Below the pieces are notes generated by a model. It saw only the letters and a list, made by a program, of their open reading frames with translations, was not told the DNA's origin and ran no database searches. The position numbers and the translations under genes are program-made. 64,000 nucleotides of DNA from positions 8,322,133 to 8,386,132 of the forward strand of contig OY743187.1 in assembly GCA_963555705.1 (NCBI GenBank). Reading direction: 5' to 3'. Position 1 is the stretch's first letter. Each line of letters opens with the position of its first letter. Below are positions 27,601 to 39,340 of this stretch, in pieces. The stretch comes from Ligustrum vulgare. Taxonomy: Eukaryota > Streptophyta > Magnoliopsida > Lamiales > Oleaceae.

Positions 27601-30600
27601 TTGTTGGTTAAAGTTGGAAATAATTTACTCATTTTGAAAGTAACTAATTCTTGGCAAAATAAGAAGTTTTTACTTGCAGGGAGAAGTAATATATCCGGAC
27701 ATACTTAAAGGCAACCTTAGACTTGGCATCTGTTCTTTAACGCAACCATTACAATTTATATACAACACAATTTTCCAAACCACCGTTAACCAAATTTATT
27801 CTCTCTCCACTTTTCAATCACACATCTTACCTTAAAAACATAAATAAACCAATTCATAATTGCTACAATGTTACCGAACAAAGCCTTATATTTGGTCAAA
27901 CGTGTTGTAACATCACACGCCCCATTTAATACCTGTTTTTATTTTTGTACACTTGATACATGTGAAGCATTTCTTTTGATTTACTTGTATGTGCAGGATA
28001 ATGATGGCACAGATATCATTTCCAATTTACGAAATGGAGTTGCAGCTGAGAAAGCTGTTGCCATTATGCAAGAAAGGGGTTTGTCAAATCCCCGAAGATC
28101 CAGGCATCGTTTGACCCCTGGAACAGTTAAATTTGCAGCATTTCATGTTCTTTCACTGGAGGGAAGCAAGGGACTGACAATATTGGAAGTTGCAGAAAAG
28201 ATTCAGGCAAGTCTTGATTTCTTGTTTACAATGTAATAATGTCCTGTTTTGATGCTGACGAGCATTATTCTATTCATGAAGGAATCTGGTCTTAGAGATC
28301 TAACAACAAGCAAGACACCAGAAGCATCTATTTCTGCTGCTTTATCAAGGGATACAAAACTGTTTGAGAGAACGGCTCCTTCGACATATTGTCTACGCTC
28401 TCCTTATAGAAAGGACCCTACTGATACTGAGACGGTACTTTCTTCTGCCAGAGAAAAGATTCAGCTATTCCAGAATAAATATGTTGATGGAATAGGAGCA
28501 GATGATGTTGAGAAAGAGGATGCTGAAAGAGATCAAGAATCTGAAAGTGATATTTTGGATGATCCTGATGTTGATGATTTAGACACCGAATTAAAACTAA
28601 ACAAGGGAAATCTTCATTCTAATGATATAGGCAGATTTGAAGTGGAAAATTTCTGTGCATATGAAAAGGATAACTCTTGCAGTGAGTTGATTGAGGATAC
28701 AATTAAAAATTCAAAAACAAATTCTACTTCGATGCAGTCTTTAGGTTTTGGGGACATTAAAAGTTGTGGAACCTCTAGCGATCAGATTGTGGATGTTATT
28801 GGGATTCATTCCCAGACTACTAATCCTGATGAAGACACAATGATTGATGAATGCAGCTATGGAGAACCATGGGTTCAAGGACTTGTTCTAGGAGAGTATG
28901 CAAGTCTGAGCGTTGAAGAGCGTCTAGATGCCATTGTTGCCTTGATTGGGGTAGTAAATGAAGGAAATGCTATTCGTAGTACTTTAGAGGTATCCTTACC
29001 ATTGTAATTCTTGATGATATTTATTGATTTACTACTATGCAATCATATTATTTCTCTGTTATTGATTGAGGAAGCTTTGCAGGAACGCCTGGAAGCGGCA
29101 AATGCATTAAAGAAGCAGATGTGGGCAGAGGCACAACTTGATAGGCGACGTACGAAAGAGGATTATGTGATGAAAATGCAACATTCATCCTTCACTAGTA
29201 ACAGGACTGAACATAATCTCTCCTTTGTTGCATTTGAGGACAAGAAAAGTCCATTAATTGGTGTTGATGGCAAAAATGCAGACTCTGTATTTCGGATAGA
29301 CTTGAATGATCAGCAGAGTGATCAAAATTATGGCAAGGACTTGGTAGGTGAAAAGAACCTCCCAGTGCTAGAGTACTCTGTCAGTTTGGATAATCCGTCA
29401 CTTCAGCAATCTTTATGTGCTGCTGAAAAGTCACAGTCAGAGCTAAAAGCTTATATTGCGCATAGAGCCGAGGAGATGTATGTATATAGGTCGTTGCCTC
29501 TTGGACAGGACCGCCGACGTAATCGTTATTGGCAGTTTATAGCATCTCCATCTCAAAATGATCCTGGATCTAGCAGAATATTTGTTGAGCTAGTCCAAGA
29601 TGACCAATGGAGGCTTATTAATAATGAAAAGGTATTTCTAGCATTTGTATTTTATTTGTTTCAATTTCTTTGTTAGATGTCTGCTAAGAGGTAGTCTTCT
29701 GTGTTTGTCATTTCTCGTTAATAAGCAGCTTCCTTGGTTGCTCCTTTCGTCAAGAATCATTTTTCATTGCCAAGCTGTGCAGGAGATTTGTGAACTGACA
29801 CTTATATGACATTTGGTTATTTTTTGTTATTCAAGCCTATTGTCATGGTGAACCTGGTAGCTTCCTGCCCAGCAGTGGCACTATCTGATCATTTTTGTGC
29901 TCCCATCCCCTTCTTTGCTTTTCCTCTTCCAGTTCCAGCTTAGGTTGTTCTGATCAAAAAAATAGTTCGTAAAGTAGTAGTGCTGTGCTGCTTTTCCTTT
30001 TTAAAATAATAATGACCACATCATAGAAACAGTTGAATGACTGCAAAAGTATCTGCAATTCTTTCTATATCATTATTTTTGGCATCAAATATCCAGTTTT
30101 CAGAATCATCAGCATTTAATGGAGTTTTCCTTTCTAATACATGCAGGGCTTTGATGCTTTGTTGGCATCATTGGATGTGCGTGGGATTAGAGAATCTCAT
30201 TTGCATTCGATGTTGCAAAGAATTGAAACTTCTTTCAAAGAGGCTGCCCGGAAAAACTCATGTGTGAATTCCGGTAAGCATGTTGGTGATGAAGTCAAGA
30301 AGGAAGATCTGGGAATGGGATCTGAGCCTGATTTCTGTTCCAGTAAGGAGAGTCCCAAGAACACGATCTCCATACCAGATTTCAGTTCACAAGAACTTTC
30401 TTCGTCTGCCATTGAGCTCAGCAGAAATGGAACAGAGGATAATGGTGCCATGGAAAAATATAGAGATTCTGAAAAGTGGATGTGGGAAGAATGCTTTAGT
30501 TCTACTGTAGTAAGTGCCTTGAGGTATGGAACACCAAGAAGCCAACAATTGCTGGGAATTTGTGATTGTAGTCATGCTAAGTGCTTTTGCGAGGATAATC

Positions 30601-33132
30601 ACTGTCCTCATCATAGGGCTTCCAGCAGTTCTGACACTAACTTAGGTTTTTCTGAAGACGTAACTCAATGCCAAAGGAAACTATGTGAAGAGTCTGATGG
30701 GATTCTACACAAGCTAGATTTTTCAGTTCCTCCAAGGATCAGATTGCTCAAAGCTCAGTTAGCTACGATTGAGGTCAGGATATAATGCATAATTGGAAAT
30801 TTAGTTTATACTTAATAATGTCAGTTCAAGACCATACAATTCTTTGTTAGATGTCTGTATCTCTCACTTTATTGTGAAACATATCTTGACTTTGCAGGCC
30901 TCTATTCCTCAGGAAGCACTTGAACCTTTTTGGTCTGATACCTACAGAAAAACTTGGGGTATGAAATTGCTTATGGCATTAACGGCTGAAGACCTTCTTC
31001 AGGTCTGTCCCCCCCCCCCCCCCCCCCCCACAACTCCCTCTCTCTCATGTCACTGGGCCCCGATCTCTCTACCAACTTTCCTGTGTGGTGTGTTCTTGCA
31101 GTCATTGGTCATACAATAACATTTTGAGTTTTTCTGTTTATTGAAAGCCCAAATCATTCTTGAAATACATGTCTTGCCATCTTGTCACTGAATAAAATAC
31201 AAACCGTGATCTTATTACAGATAACAGATTGTCTAACATCCCACTGGATGGCGGATAAGATGTGGTACCCATTGCAGTTAAATTTTGTTTCTTGCTTTGA
31301 CACTGATCTCCTGTATTTGCTTTGTGAATTTTCACCTACAAAAGACATGAAAACAAAGTCATATATGTGGGGCTTCTGACACACTAATCACCTGGAGAAT
31401 TTGATCGCAAGAAAAAAAGGGACGTGTTGGGTGAGAATTGTTCTTTTAACGATGTGTAGTATTAAACCACAATCAATGTTAGCTACTCCCAGGGGGTTTT
31501 ATACCAGAGTGTTGGGCATAGTTAGAACAAATACTCGGGTTTCTTATCCCATTATCTTTAACTAAATGGCTTAGGAGTCTCTTGTTCCTATTCCCTCTTT
31601 TCCCATTTTCTTTAAATATCTCTCCTTCGGTTGTGGTGTATTTTCAGGTTATGACATTATTGGAGGGTGGCCTGAAGAGGGACTTCTTGTTGGCAAATTT
31701 TGAGATCACCAATGAATTGTTGGGTTCCTGTAACCTTATAGGACGCCCTTATGAAAACTCATCCAGACTTGATGCAGTTATGGTACTTCCTTGGATACCT
31801 CTGACAACTTCTGCGGTGGCCTTAAGGCTGATGGAGCTTGATACATCCATTTGTTATACACCGGATCAGAAAAAGGATTTTCAAAAAGACAGTGAATCTG
31901 GATACTTCATTGTAAGTTCTCTTTTTAAGTGTTACTAGATGAATTTTCATTTAGATACGTCTGTTGTTTAAATGCCGAATGATATGGATTCTTGTCCGCC
32001 ATGGGTATTATTTTGTTTTACCTTCTTGAGAATGTGTAATCTGCAATGGCAGGTTATCATTGCCTACGTATCCAGTCTAAACGCAGTTGAAAATTAAATA
32101 TTTCTTTCTTTCTCATCGTATAAGAATCATCAATATTGTGGACCCTTCTCTTGTTCTTGAAATTACATTTAGACTCGACAAGATTTTTAATGTATAGTGA
32201 ATGACATACCTGTTGTGACATAATTTAGTATTAAACGAGGGGTTCTCGCCCATAATAATGATGATCCACCATTCTCTCACTTTCTATGTTTGGACGATGA
32301 GACCACCTAATCCATTAAATTGAAACTGATAATTATGAGTTCTGAGATCTTTGAAGACCCACACCCATCCCTAAATGAATTTCTGGTCCAAGATTCAGTT
32401 TGAATTTAATGTTTGTCATTTATGCATGTACAGAAACTTCCATCGAGATGTTCTGCTCCAGGGAGTGGGTTAGATAATATACCATCACAACTTGGGAATC
32501 TGCAACAAGACAATTTCATTGGACGCACGAGTTTGAAACGGGGCCGAGGACGCCCAAGAGGTTCGAGTCGCCCACACAGTGGAAAATCAAAGAGAAATGC
32601 CATCAATTCCAGAAATGAATCAGGTCAAGTAACCACAACAAACAATTATGAACTTGCAGGACGAGGAGGTTGCAAGAAGGGCCGACGCTCAGTCAGAAGT
32701 AGGCAAAAGCCAGCTAAAAGAGCAGTCGAGGTCTCCCATGAGAAAGCCAAGGATATAATCTTTGATGAAATCCCAAGTCAACAGAAATGGAATTTAGAAG
32801 AAACCCTTATGGAGGCTGAGGACGCTGAAAGCGCTAGCAGTTCTGAAAGATCTGCATTTGATGATTATAACGGTCAAGGGACAGGGGATGAATTTGGTGA
32901 AGTTATGGCACAAAAGGATTACAGAGCCGGGGAAGAAGATGATGAAGTCGCTGAAGAAGATGGAGATGGTGATGATTATATTGATGATGATGATGATGAT
33001 GTTGAAGGATATTTTAATGGTGATTATCATGAACCAGGAAACACATCTACTGGTGGAGAGCAATTCATGAACGTAAATAGAAGTTCAGATGGAGGTTCAG
33101 CATCATCAGCATCATCTGATTATAGTTATTAA
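16093..33132 (+). CDS. RLT1: Homeobox-DDT domain protein, RINGLET 1 (RLT1)-like
   Basis: Eighteen exons join in phase to about 1767 residues: 16093-16276, 16421-16915, 21847-21920, 22834-23247, 23527-23616, 23729-23893, 24327-24549, 24682-24782, 26186-26272, 26368-26520, 26596-26751, 27997-28206, 28282-28989, 29083-29631, 30147-30773, 30898-31002, 31648-31911, 32434-33132. Domains in order: homeodomain (about 43-101, helix 3 with WFCHRR); charged coiled coil rich in EEER/KRE (about 390-530); DDT domain around VWRFLITFADVLGLWPFTL (about 583-650); HARE-HTH region (RHRLTPGTVKFAAFHVL, about 740-820); WHIM-type motifs (GEPWVQGLV; SLPLGQDRRRNRYW); and an acidic, serine-rich tail after KRGRGRPRG. 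RLT1/RLT2 bind the plant ISWI ATPases CHR11/CHR17 and repress early flowering and phase change; it acts in the nucleus. Arabidopsis homologues are about 1700 residues, so this looks full length. Wording in several motifs is nearer RLT1 than RLT2. Introns 26752-27996 and 28207-28281 use GC donors. AATAAA at 33287. Confidence 0.95.
16956..17050. repeat. Short AT-rich tandem repeat in RLT intron 2
   Basis: The phrase GAATAACTAACTAAATATA occurs three times about 29-45 bp apart, starting about 45 bp inside the 4.9-kb intron. Non-coding. Confidence 0.85.
18117..18272. mobile_element. MITE with GTCTGTTTGGTAAA end in RLT intron 2
   Basis: Left end GCGTCTGTTTGGTAAATTG and right end TTTTATCAAACAGAAC are imperfect inverted repeats about 155 bp apart. 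The target duplication is not clear. It belongs with the other CTGTTTGGTA elements of this window. Confidence 0.55.
18860..19200 (+). pseudogene. LINE reverse-transcriptase fragment in RLT intron 2
   Basis: One frame reads DEVPWCMVFADDT around 18945-18980, matching the catalytic FADD box of plant non-LTR retrotransposon reverse transcriptase; downstream, fragments such as LSRTRMEY, SRTVEDS and GSIIYKE continue the typical order. Stops and frame changes throughout show it is dead. The style suggests an RTE- or L1-type element. Same orientation as the host gene. Confidence 0.75.
19701..19880. mobile_element. Tourist-like MITE, 180 bp, RLT intron 2
   Basis: Ends GCCCCTGTTCGATGG and GACAAACAAGGGC are inverted, flanked on both sides by TTA (19698-19700, 19881-19883). 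Confidence 0.8.
20261..20588. repeat. Tandem duplication, two 164-bp copies, RLT intron 2
   Basis: Both copies begin GGGAGGAGACC and run through GGGGGTCACAGCATATTATG to an AGAA(T/C)AGAAAAA end; copy 2 starts at 20425. They differ at a handful of bases, so the event looks fairly recent. A 156-codon open frame crosses both, but I recognise no protein in it. Confidence 0.9.
21306..21450. mobile_element. Tourist-like MITE, 145 bp, RLT intron 2
   Basis: Left end CCCTCCGTTTGGAAGT pairs imperfectly with right end ACTTTGCCAAATAGGCAC; TTA flanks each side (21303-21305, 21451-21453). Confidence 0.65.
21622..21699. repeat. 39-bp tandem repeat, two copies, RLT intron 2
   Basis: CATGTGTAGGCATGT...GTCCATGC is repeated head to tail with three differences, after a run of T. 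Confidence 0.9.
25547..25704. mobile_element. Tourist-like MITE, about 158 bp, RLT intron 8
   Basis: GCTCCTGTTTGGTGAGGATT at the left is the inverse of the right end TATTAAACAGGAGC, and TTAA flanks both sides, so the duplicated target is TTA, TAA or TTAA. Confidence 0.8.
27149..27344. mobile_element. Tourist-like MITE, 196 bp, RLT intron 11
   Basis: Ends GCCTCTGTTTGGTAAAC and AATTTACCATACAGAGGT are inverted; TAA flanks each side (27146-27148, 27345-27347). It sits inside an intron that appears to use a GC donor. Confidence 0.8.
27725..27885. mobile_element. Second MITE-like unit in RLT intron 11
   Basis: Left GGCATCTGTTCTTTAACG and right GTTACCGAACAAAGCC form an imperfect inverted pair about 160 bp apart, with interior phrases shared with the 18117 element (CACTTTTCAA(T/C)CACA). 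No clean target duplication. Confidence 0.5.
31009..31029. repeat. Poly-C tract in RLT intron 16
   Basis: Twenty-one consecutive C, starting six bases into the intron. Length is probably variable and error-prone in sequencing. Confidence 0.9.
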
Positions 33133-33627
33133 TATAAATGTAAACATCAGAAGAACACGAGTAATGATAACATCAGAAGATCTAACTGGGGGAGAAAAGG
33201 TGAAGATGCTACTGCAAGCATGATTTTCATATTAGAAGCATCTTTATGAATACTGTATTTGTGCAATTCACCAGTTATTGCCGAGGAATAAATAATTGTT
33301 GCCCAATGTCTATCGTGTATTAGGAATTATTTCGAATTTAAGCGATGTCCATTATCCATTACGACGATGACTCTCAAGATTTTCTGCCACTGTATATACA
33401 CCTTCGAATGTATCTGTAGAGAATTTGATATTTTGATAAGTTGAAATTTTCTCTGTTTTTCTACCTGATCTTTATCATTTGTATTTTTTACATCTCTGAG
33501 TAAATTTTAATAGCAGAGGCTGAGACAAATTATTCATTCCAATTTTTATTTTTATTTTTAAATATTCTTCATCGTACTTAACATTCTTTCTCAAAAGGCT
33601 TGCGTTGAAATTTTGTGCAAATATTTA

Positions 33628-34696
33628 GGGGTCGTTCTCTTTGTATTTCGATTTTGGATTTTGTTTTGAATTTTGGATTTTGATTGTTTGTTTTGGGATT
33701 GCTGAAAACATGTTCTCTTTGTGATTTTGGAAAACTGTTTTAAAAAATAGAAAACTGAAAAATGTGTTTACTTTGTAATTTTTTGATATATTTATTTTGT
33801 GATATTTTATATGTAAAAAATGGTTGATTTGTTGAATTACATTAATTTTAATGTTAATAAATTAGTTAGTTCTCTATGTCAATAAATTCATCATTAATAT
33901 TGTTTCAGCTAAACAAAAATTTAACCTCATACCAATAAAATCTTAACATGGATCTATATATAATGATAAAATAATATAAGAACTTCAAGTGAAGGAAGTG
34001 TATCACATTTACCAAAAAAAAATTAAAATAATAATAATAATAAATAAAAAATTACAAAAAAAAAAAAAAAAAATCTTAACATGAATCTATATAATAGCAA
34101 AATAATATAAGAATTTCAAATGAATGAAGTGTCTTACTTTTACAAAAAATAAAAAAATAAAAAAATAAAAATAAAAATAAAAAATTTACAAGAAAAAAAA
34201 CTTAACATTGATCTATATATATAATGACAAAATAACATAAAAACTTCAAGTGAAGGAAGTGTTTCACTTTTACAAAAAAATAAATAAATAAAATAACATG
34301 GATCTATATATAATGACAAAATAATATAAAAATTTCAAGTGAAGGAAGTGTTTCACATTTAAAATAATAATAAAAATAAAAAAAATAAAAAAATAAAAAA
34401 ATCTTAACATGGATCCATATATAATGACAAAATAATATAAGAATTTCAAGTGAAGGGAGTATTTCACATTTACAAAAAAAAAAAAAAAAAAAAAAATTCA
34501 AAACGCACGTTTTGATCGTTTTGGACTTTTTAACACAAAATATCCAAAACGAAAAAAAATCGTTTTGAGTTTCCTTTATATTTTTTTTGGTGTTTTGAAA
34601 AACACGTTTCTGAAAATAGGCAAAGTGAACACGTTTTCGATATTTTCAAAAATCGAAAACTCAAAACGGGCTCAAAGCAGCAAAGAGAACGGGACC
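33628..34696. mobile_element. Harbinger-like MITE of 1069 bp with internal tandem repeats
   Basis: Terminal inverted repeats GGGGTCGTTCTCTTTG and CAAAGAGAACGGGACC, flanked by TTA (33625-33627 and 34697-34699). Complementary subterminal zones carry TTTTCGATTTT/AAAATCGAAAA-type words. The centre (about 33945-34490) holds five degenerate copies of a 100-130 bp unit (ACATGGATCTATATA ... AGTGAAGGAAGTGT) separated by A-rich tracts. No transposase. Confidence 0.85.
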
Positions 34697-35119
34697 TTAC
34701 TTTTTTAATTATGTTTTTTCCTCAAGAATCACTAAGCTTTAAATGTTTCTTGTAATTAATTTGTTGCTCAGGAAAGCTTTAATTTTTCTTGATATTAAAT
34801 ATCAATGAAAAAAGCCAAAGAAAATTGGAAGAAGTAAATGATAAAAATTACGGACATGATTTACTTTCCGACGTTTTTTTCTTATAACAATAATTACGTG
34901 TTGTCTCTTTATGTCCTTCCAAATTTTGTTAGGAATTGCCGAATTGGATAACAATTAAAAGATATTTAAATTTTATGTGACTTTATTAAATAAATAAAAC
35001 AGTATAAAAAGAAGAATTTGTACAACTAAGAAATTTAATCGTGCATTGAGGACATAGAAGAATCCAAACACAACAAATATAAAAATTATGATGACCCTAT
35101 TTTCACTGTTTCGTTTTTA

Positions 35120-35302
35120 TGTCTATCTATATATCTACTTTTTACAACAATAACAACAACAATAATAATAATAATCTACATCTATCTGTCTATTTATCTA
35201 TCTACATCTACATCTATCTACATCTACATCTCTCTACATCTACCATTTATCTACAATCTACATTTATCTACATCTACAATCTACATCTGCATCTACATCT
35301 AC
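35120..35302. repeat. ATCTAC/TATC microsatellite block
   Basis: Runs of CTATCTAT, ACATCTACATCTATCT and CAACAATAATAAT. It abuts the retrotransposon LTR copy at 35303 and occupies the place where the first part of that LTR should be. Confidence 0.9.
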
Positions 35303-35712
35303 AAAAACGAGATTTTTCTTGCAAATTCCGAATTACACCTTTTGCCCAATTTTGTACATTATATACACATTTTTTTTCATTTCAAACATATTAACTTGGT
35401 TGTTCATTGTGTTGCTCTTGAGAGAGTCTCCCATGGGTGAGGTAAACTCTTGTTTCTTGATCTTGTATCTACTAGAAAATTAATCAACTATATCTTGAGT
35501 ATTATTATTCTTGTATTGTTATTTATTTTCGCCACATTGAAATTTGTTTGGTTGATACTCATTAGGCTAGGATTAGTTTAATCCTTGAATTTTGAGTTAG
35601 ATTTAAACTTGGGTTAATGTGTTTATCCTTTATTTTACCATTTTAGCTTTCTGGGGTTTGGTATTAAATTGTTGTGGGAATTTTCGATCAATATACCGAA
35701 GGGGTCGCATCA
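35303..35712 (+). repeat. Left (5') LTR, truncated copy
   Basis: About 410 bp matching 46633-47049 closely, including TTTTGCCCAATTTTGTACAT and the terminal CAATATACCGAAGGGG-TCGCATCA. The upstream part of the LTR is missing. Confidence 0.9.
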
Positions 35713-35714
35713 TT

Positions 35715-35726
35715 TGGTTTCAGAGC
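35715..35726 (+). other. Primer-binding site, initiator tRNA-Met type
   Basis: TGGTTTCAGAGC begins two bases after the LTR end and differs at one base from TGGTATCAGAGC, the complement of the 3' end of initiator tRNA-Met used by many plant retrotransposons. Confidence 0.75.
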
Positions 35727-36579
35727 TTGACTACAATTTGGTAAACAAATCATTTACATTATTGTTGTTGTTATTCAAAAAAAAAAATAAAAATCGAAAA
35801 TTGGAAAAAAAAAATTGGGGGAAAATTTAAATGCCCATGTGTATTTGTTGATTCTATGTATTGGGTATATTGATTGTGATTTGTTGGGGATTTATATTAG
35901 CCAAACACTTATATTCTTACATTATCAAAATTGTACTCACAAAGTGTTTGACAAATTTTCTCAAAGAAAAATACTCCATTAGTGCTTTATTATTCAATAC
36001 ATATGTATTGCTAAATACTTGTGGTTGTCATTCCCATTATTGAAATTGTATTCTTGACATGGTACCCCATATATCACTTGCTCCATACATTGAGTAATTG
36101 TTGATCATTCATTTTTTGCCACAATAGTGTTGTTGGGAGGTTATCATATATCCACATTATACACATTCAAGGTCATTCAAAGATTGAGTACAAAGTGTTT
36201 GATAAATTGCCTCATTGAAAATTTACACTCTTTTGCTTATTGCTCTACATCTATGCATTGTCTAATACTTATGGTTATTCAATCCCATTGTTGAAATTGT
36301 GTTCCTAGCATCTTATCCTACATATCAATTGATCCTTTTGATCATAGAAAGTACATAAATTCCACTTGCTATTGTATTTACTTGTTATAAATTCCTTCTT
36401 CTTTGTTTGTGATCCTTGACTTCACAAGAATTATACTTTGTGTTTTAGTTGACTACCTTCCTAAATTGAATTAAACACGAGTGAAAAAATATTCATGTGA
36501 GAACACTTTCACACTTGCACACCCTGTCAAATTCCAATACTAAAACTCAATACTTGAAGTACTTGTTACAAAATCTTTC

Positions 36580-38598
36580 AACCACCATGACTAGACAAAT
36601 TGAGGAGATTGGGGGTGAGTTGGGAAATTTAGGAACAAGAGGGAAGAGTACATCAAATAGGGGAGGTAAAGAAATGATGTGTAGTAGAAGAAGGGTGAGG
36701 GATAATTTTGGGGACATTGTGTATAGGGATGGAGTTAGAAAACAAAATGGAAGTTTGAATACAAAAATTAGAATGAATGTTTGGAATGAAAAAAAGGATA
36801 GTAAACAAAATGAGAGCATGCATAGGAAAATTGGTAGATAGGAGTGGAGATGAGATGAATGAGAAGGTTAATATTGAGCAAATGAAGACTTCATCATTCC
36901 ATAGGAGGGGAGGTAGTGAAAGTAGAGAAGTAGTGAAGGAGATAAATGCTAGGTCACCACAATCTATGGCTCATACTAATGAGATGGAGGAACATGGGAA
37001 GGATAATTTCTACACTAGGTGTCTAGTGAGTGATAAACCATGTAGTCTCATGATAGATGAGGAGATTGGCACTAATTTGGTGAGTGCTATTAGAGTTGAG
37101 AAATTGGGATTACCGACTATGAAACATCATAATCCTTATGTGTTGCAAAGGTTGGATGACTATGGTGAGGTGAGAGTGAGTGATCAAGTTCTTTTTACTT
37201 TCAACATTGAAACCTATAGTGACCAAGTATTATGTGATGTAGTTCCCATGCACACTACACACATAATTTTGGGGAGATCTTGGCAAGGTGATAGGAGTGT
37301 AGTACATCATAAGAGGAAGAACCGGTATAGTTTCCAATTAAATGGGGAAAAGGTGGTGCTCCTACCTTTAAGTTTGGAGGAAGTTCATAAAGATTAAATG
37401 AAACTCTAGAAGGAGTTTGAAGAAGAAAAGGATAAAGAAAAAGAAAAAGAGATGAAGAAAGAAAAGGAAAATTTGATTGAGCCAATTGAGGAAGAAACAA
37501 AAGAGAGGCAAAATGAGAGTATGAGAGTTGGGGCCACATCCCTAGAAAAAAGAGAGACAATCAGGGTTGGAGCCACGACTCCAAAAAAAGGAGAGGTAAG
37601 AGAAGAACCGAGGGTTGAGGTTCCTACCTCAGAAAAAGGTAAGGAAGTGATGAATGCCACCACCAAAAAAATTGAGAGCAGAGATCTCACCAAAATATTC
37701 TTTACTCTTGAATATTCTAACACTTCCCTCCCTATCTTGGTTACTTCCTTGTTACAGGAGATCATGAGACCTACTTATCAAAGCAACCAAGAACTCAAAA
37801 GTCATGCCGAGTGGGAGAATTTTATGAAGATATTTTCCTACCACAACAAATACAATCAAGGTAAAGAAAATGTGGTAACCGGTGCAACGTCTAGGAGGTA
37901 TACTCCTAACATTTCCTTAAATGCAAGGTTATTGTATTTGGACTACATTAAGGGATTGTATGACATTGATGTGGACTTGACAAATGAAATTTTGTCGTGT
38001 GAAAATGTTGCATTCAATGAAGGTCGTTGACATGATAAATTCCTCATTTGTAAATCCAAATATTTGTGTGTGCTTATTTGCCTAAATGTCAAATTTCCTT
38101 ATTTTAAATGTAGTAGAGACATAAATGTTAACGACCCGATTATGTCTAACATGCATGTCTTATGTGGTAAATTTTATAGACAAAATGGATTTTTATGTTG
38201 TGAAAACAAACTCTCCATTCCTAGTTGCTCTTGCCAAATCTTTTTGTCATAAACTTATTATGGGTTTGCAAGCTAATAATCCGAAGTGGTTTAACATTTA
38301 TGAATCATGTAGTGAGCTATATTTTGATGAATTTTATAGACATGATCATTATTTATTTTGGAATATTAGATTGTTCATTCCTAAATGTGCCGTGTGGGAG
38401 TTGCTAATGAGAGAGACACATAGTGGATGTAGGGGGAGACAATTTGGAGTCAAAGGGGCCTTGGGAAATTTTTGTGAATGTTTTTATTGGCCAAATTCGA
38501 AGGATGGTGTTAATTATGTAGTTAAATTTGCCTACAATTTAATTGCTCATCCTATTAGCAAATTTTCGCTACTTGATGTTGCTTATGGCCATAGCCTA
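36580..38598 (+). pseudogene. gag-pol remnant of the outer gypsy element (first part)
   Basis: Broken frames in order: a gag tail (from about 36587); an aspartic-protease domain (about 37000-37397) with CSLMID at the usual catalytic aspartate, but the following glycines replaced by EE; a K/E-rich linker (37406-37770); a jump from the start of the reverse-transcriptase region (RPTYQSN, about 37770) straight to the end of RNase H and its junction (about 37800-38030), so the polymerase palm and its YxDD box are lost; the integrase zinc-binding region (about 38260-38520, HxxxC-type spacing seen loosely); and a jump over the integrase catalytic core to its C-terminal side (38521-38598). Several stops. 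Strictly a molecular fossil. Confidence 0.85.
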
Positions 38599-39340
38599 TG
38601 TTGACCACAAAATTCGGCTGGACCTTGAACCAATACATCTCAGCTCCTCCCTCTTGAACACGTGGATCTCCTGCGAACTATGACAAACAATCAGTTTGCA
38701 AAGGGGGCTGAGGTGGCTCCCGTTTGCACTCCGATGCCAAAATCAGTACTCATTTCAAGTGAATATATATTGGGTGCGGGAAATGTAAATGTGTAAAAGA
38801 GAGAAAAGGGAATGAGATTCGAAATATTTTGTTAGTGTATTGAATTACCAACTTTTTTTCTTGGAGGCAAGTGTGTTATATTTATAGAATGAGTAATTTT
38901 CTTAGATTATGACACGTGTTATGCTTTACACATGGCAAGATCCTAACTATTCATGAGGTAAACCATTTCTTTGGCTATAATCATTACTACATGTCATATG
39001 GATAAAGCAACCATCAAATCCCTTTAAAGATGTTGTCACATCAAGCTATCTTGTCACCTTTATAGGGTACTCACTTCGGCTCAGGAATACCTCGGCATAA
39101 GGGTACCTCCACATAACATCACCCCGGCATAGGGGTACCTTGACATAGGATCACCTTGGCATAGGGGTACCTAGGCATAGCATCACCCCGGCATAAGGGT
39201 ACCTCAACATGTAAGAGTCCAGCAAGTTTGGTATCCACAGTTTGGCCTGTGGGTCATGATTAGGTGAATGGATGTTTTTTGGATCCCCTGTTGGGCCCAT
39301 ATGGATGACATGTCATGTAAAATTAGTCATGGTCGTAACA
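38599..39340 (-). repeat. LTR of nested element (left in window, 3' LTR of the element)
   Basis: 742 bp beginning TGTTGACC and ending CGTAACA. It carries four or five copies of a roughly 32-bp GGCATA(A/G)GGGTACCT repeat at 39072-39212. The last 154 bp match 45638-45791 closely. Confidence 0.85.

Noticed and set aside
34270..34501. Phe/Ile/Tyr-rich minus-strand frames suggesting membrane proteins
   Set aside because: Translation of A-rich tracts in a MITE tandem array.
35120..35302. Possible CRISPR-like direct repeats
   Set aside because: Microsatellite drift of ATCTAC/TATC words without unique spacers, in a plant nuclear context.
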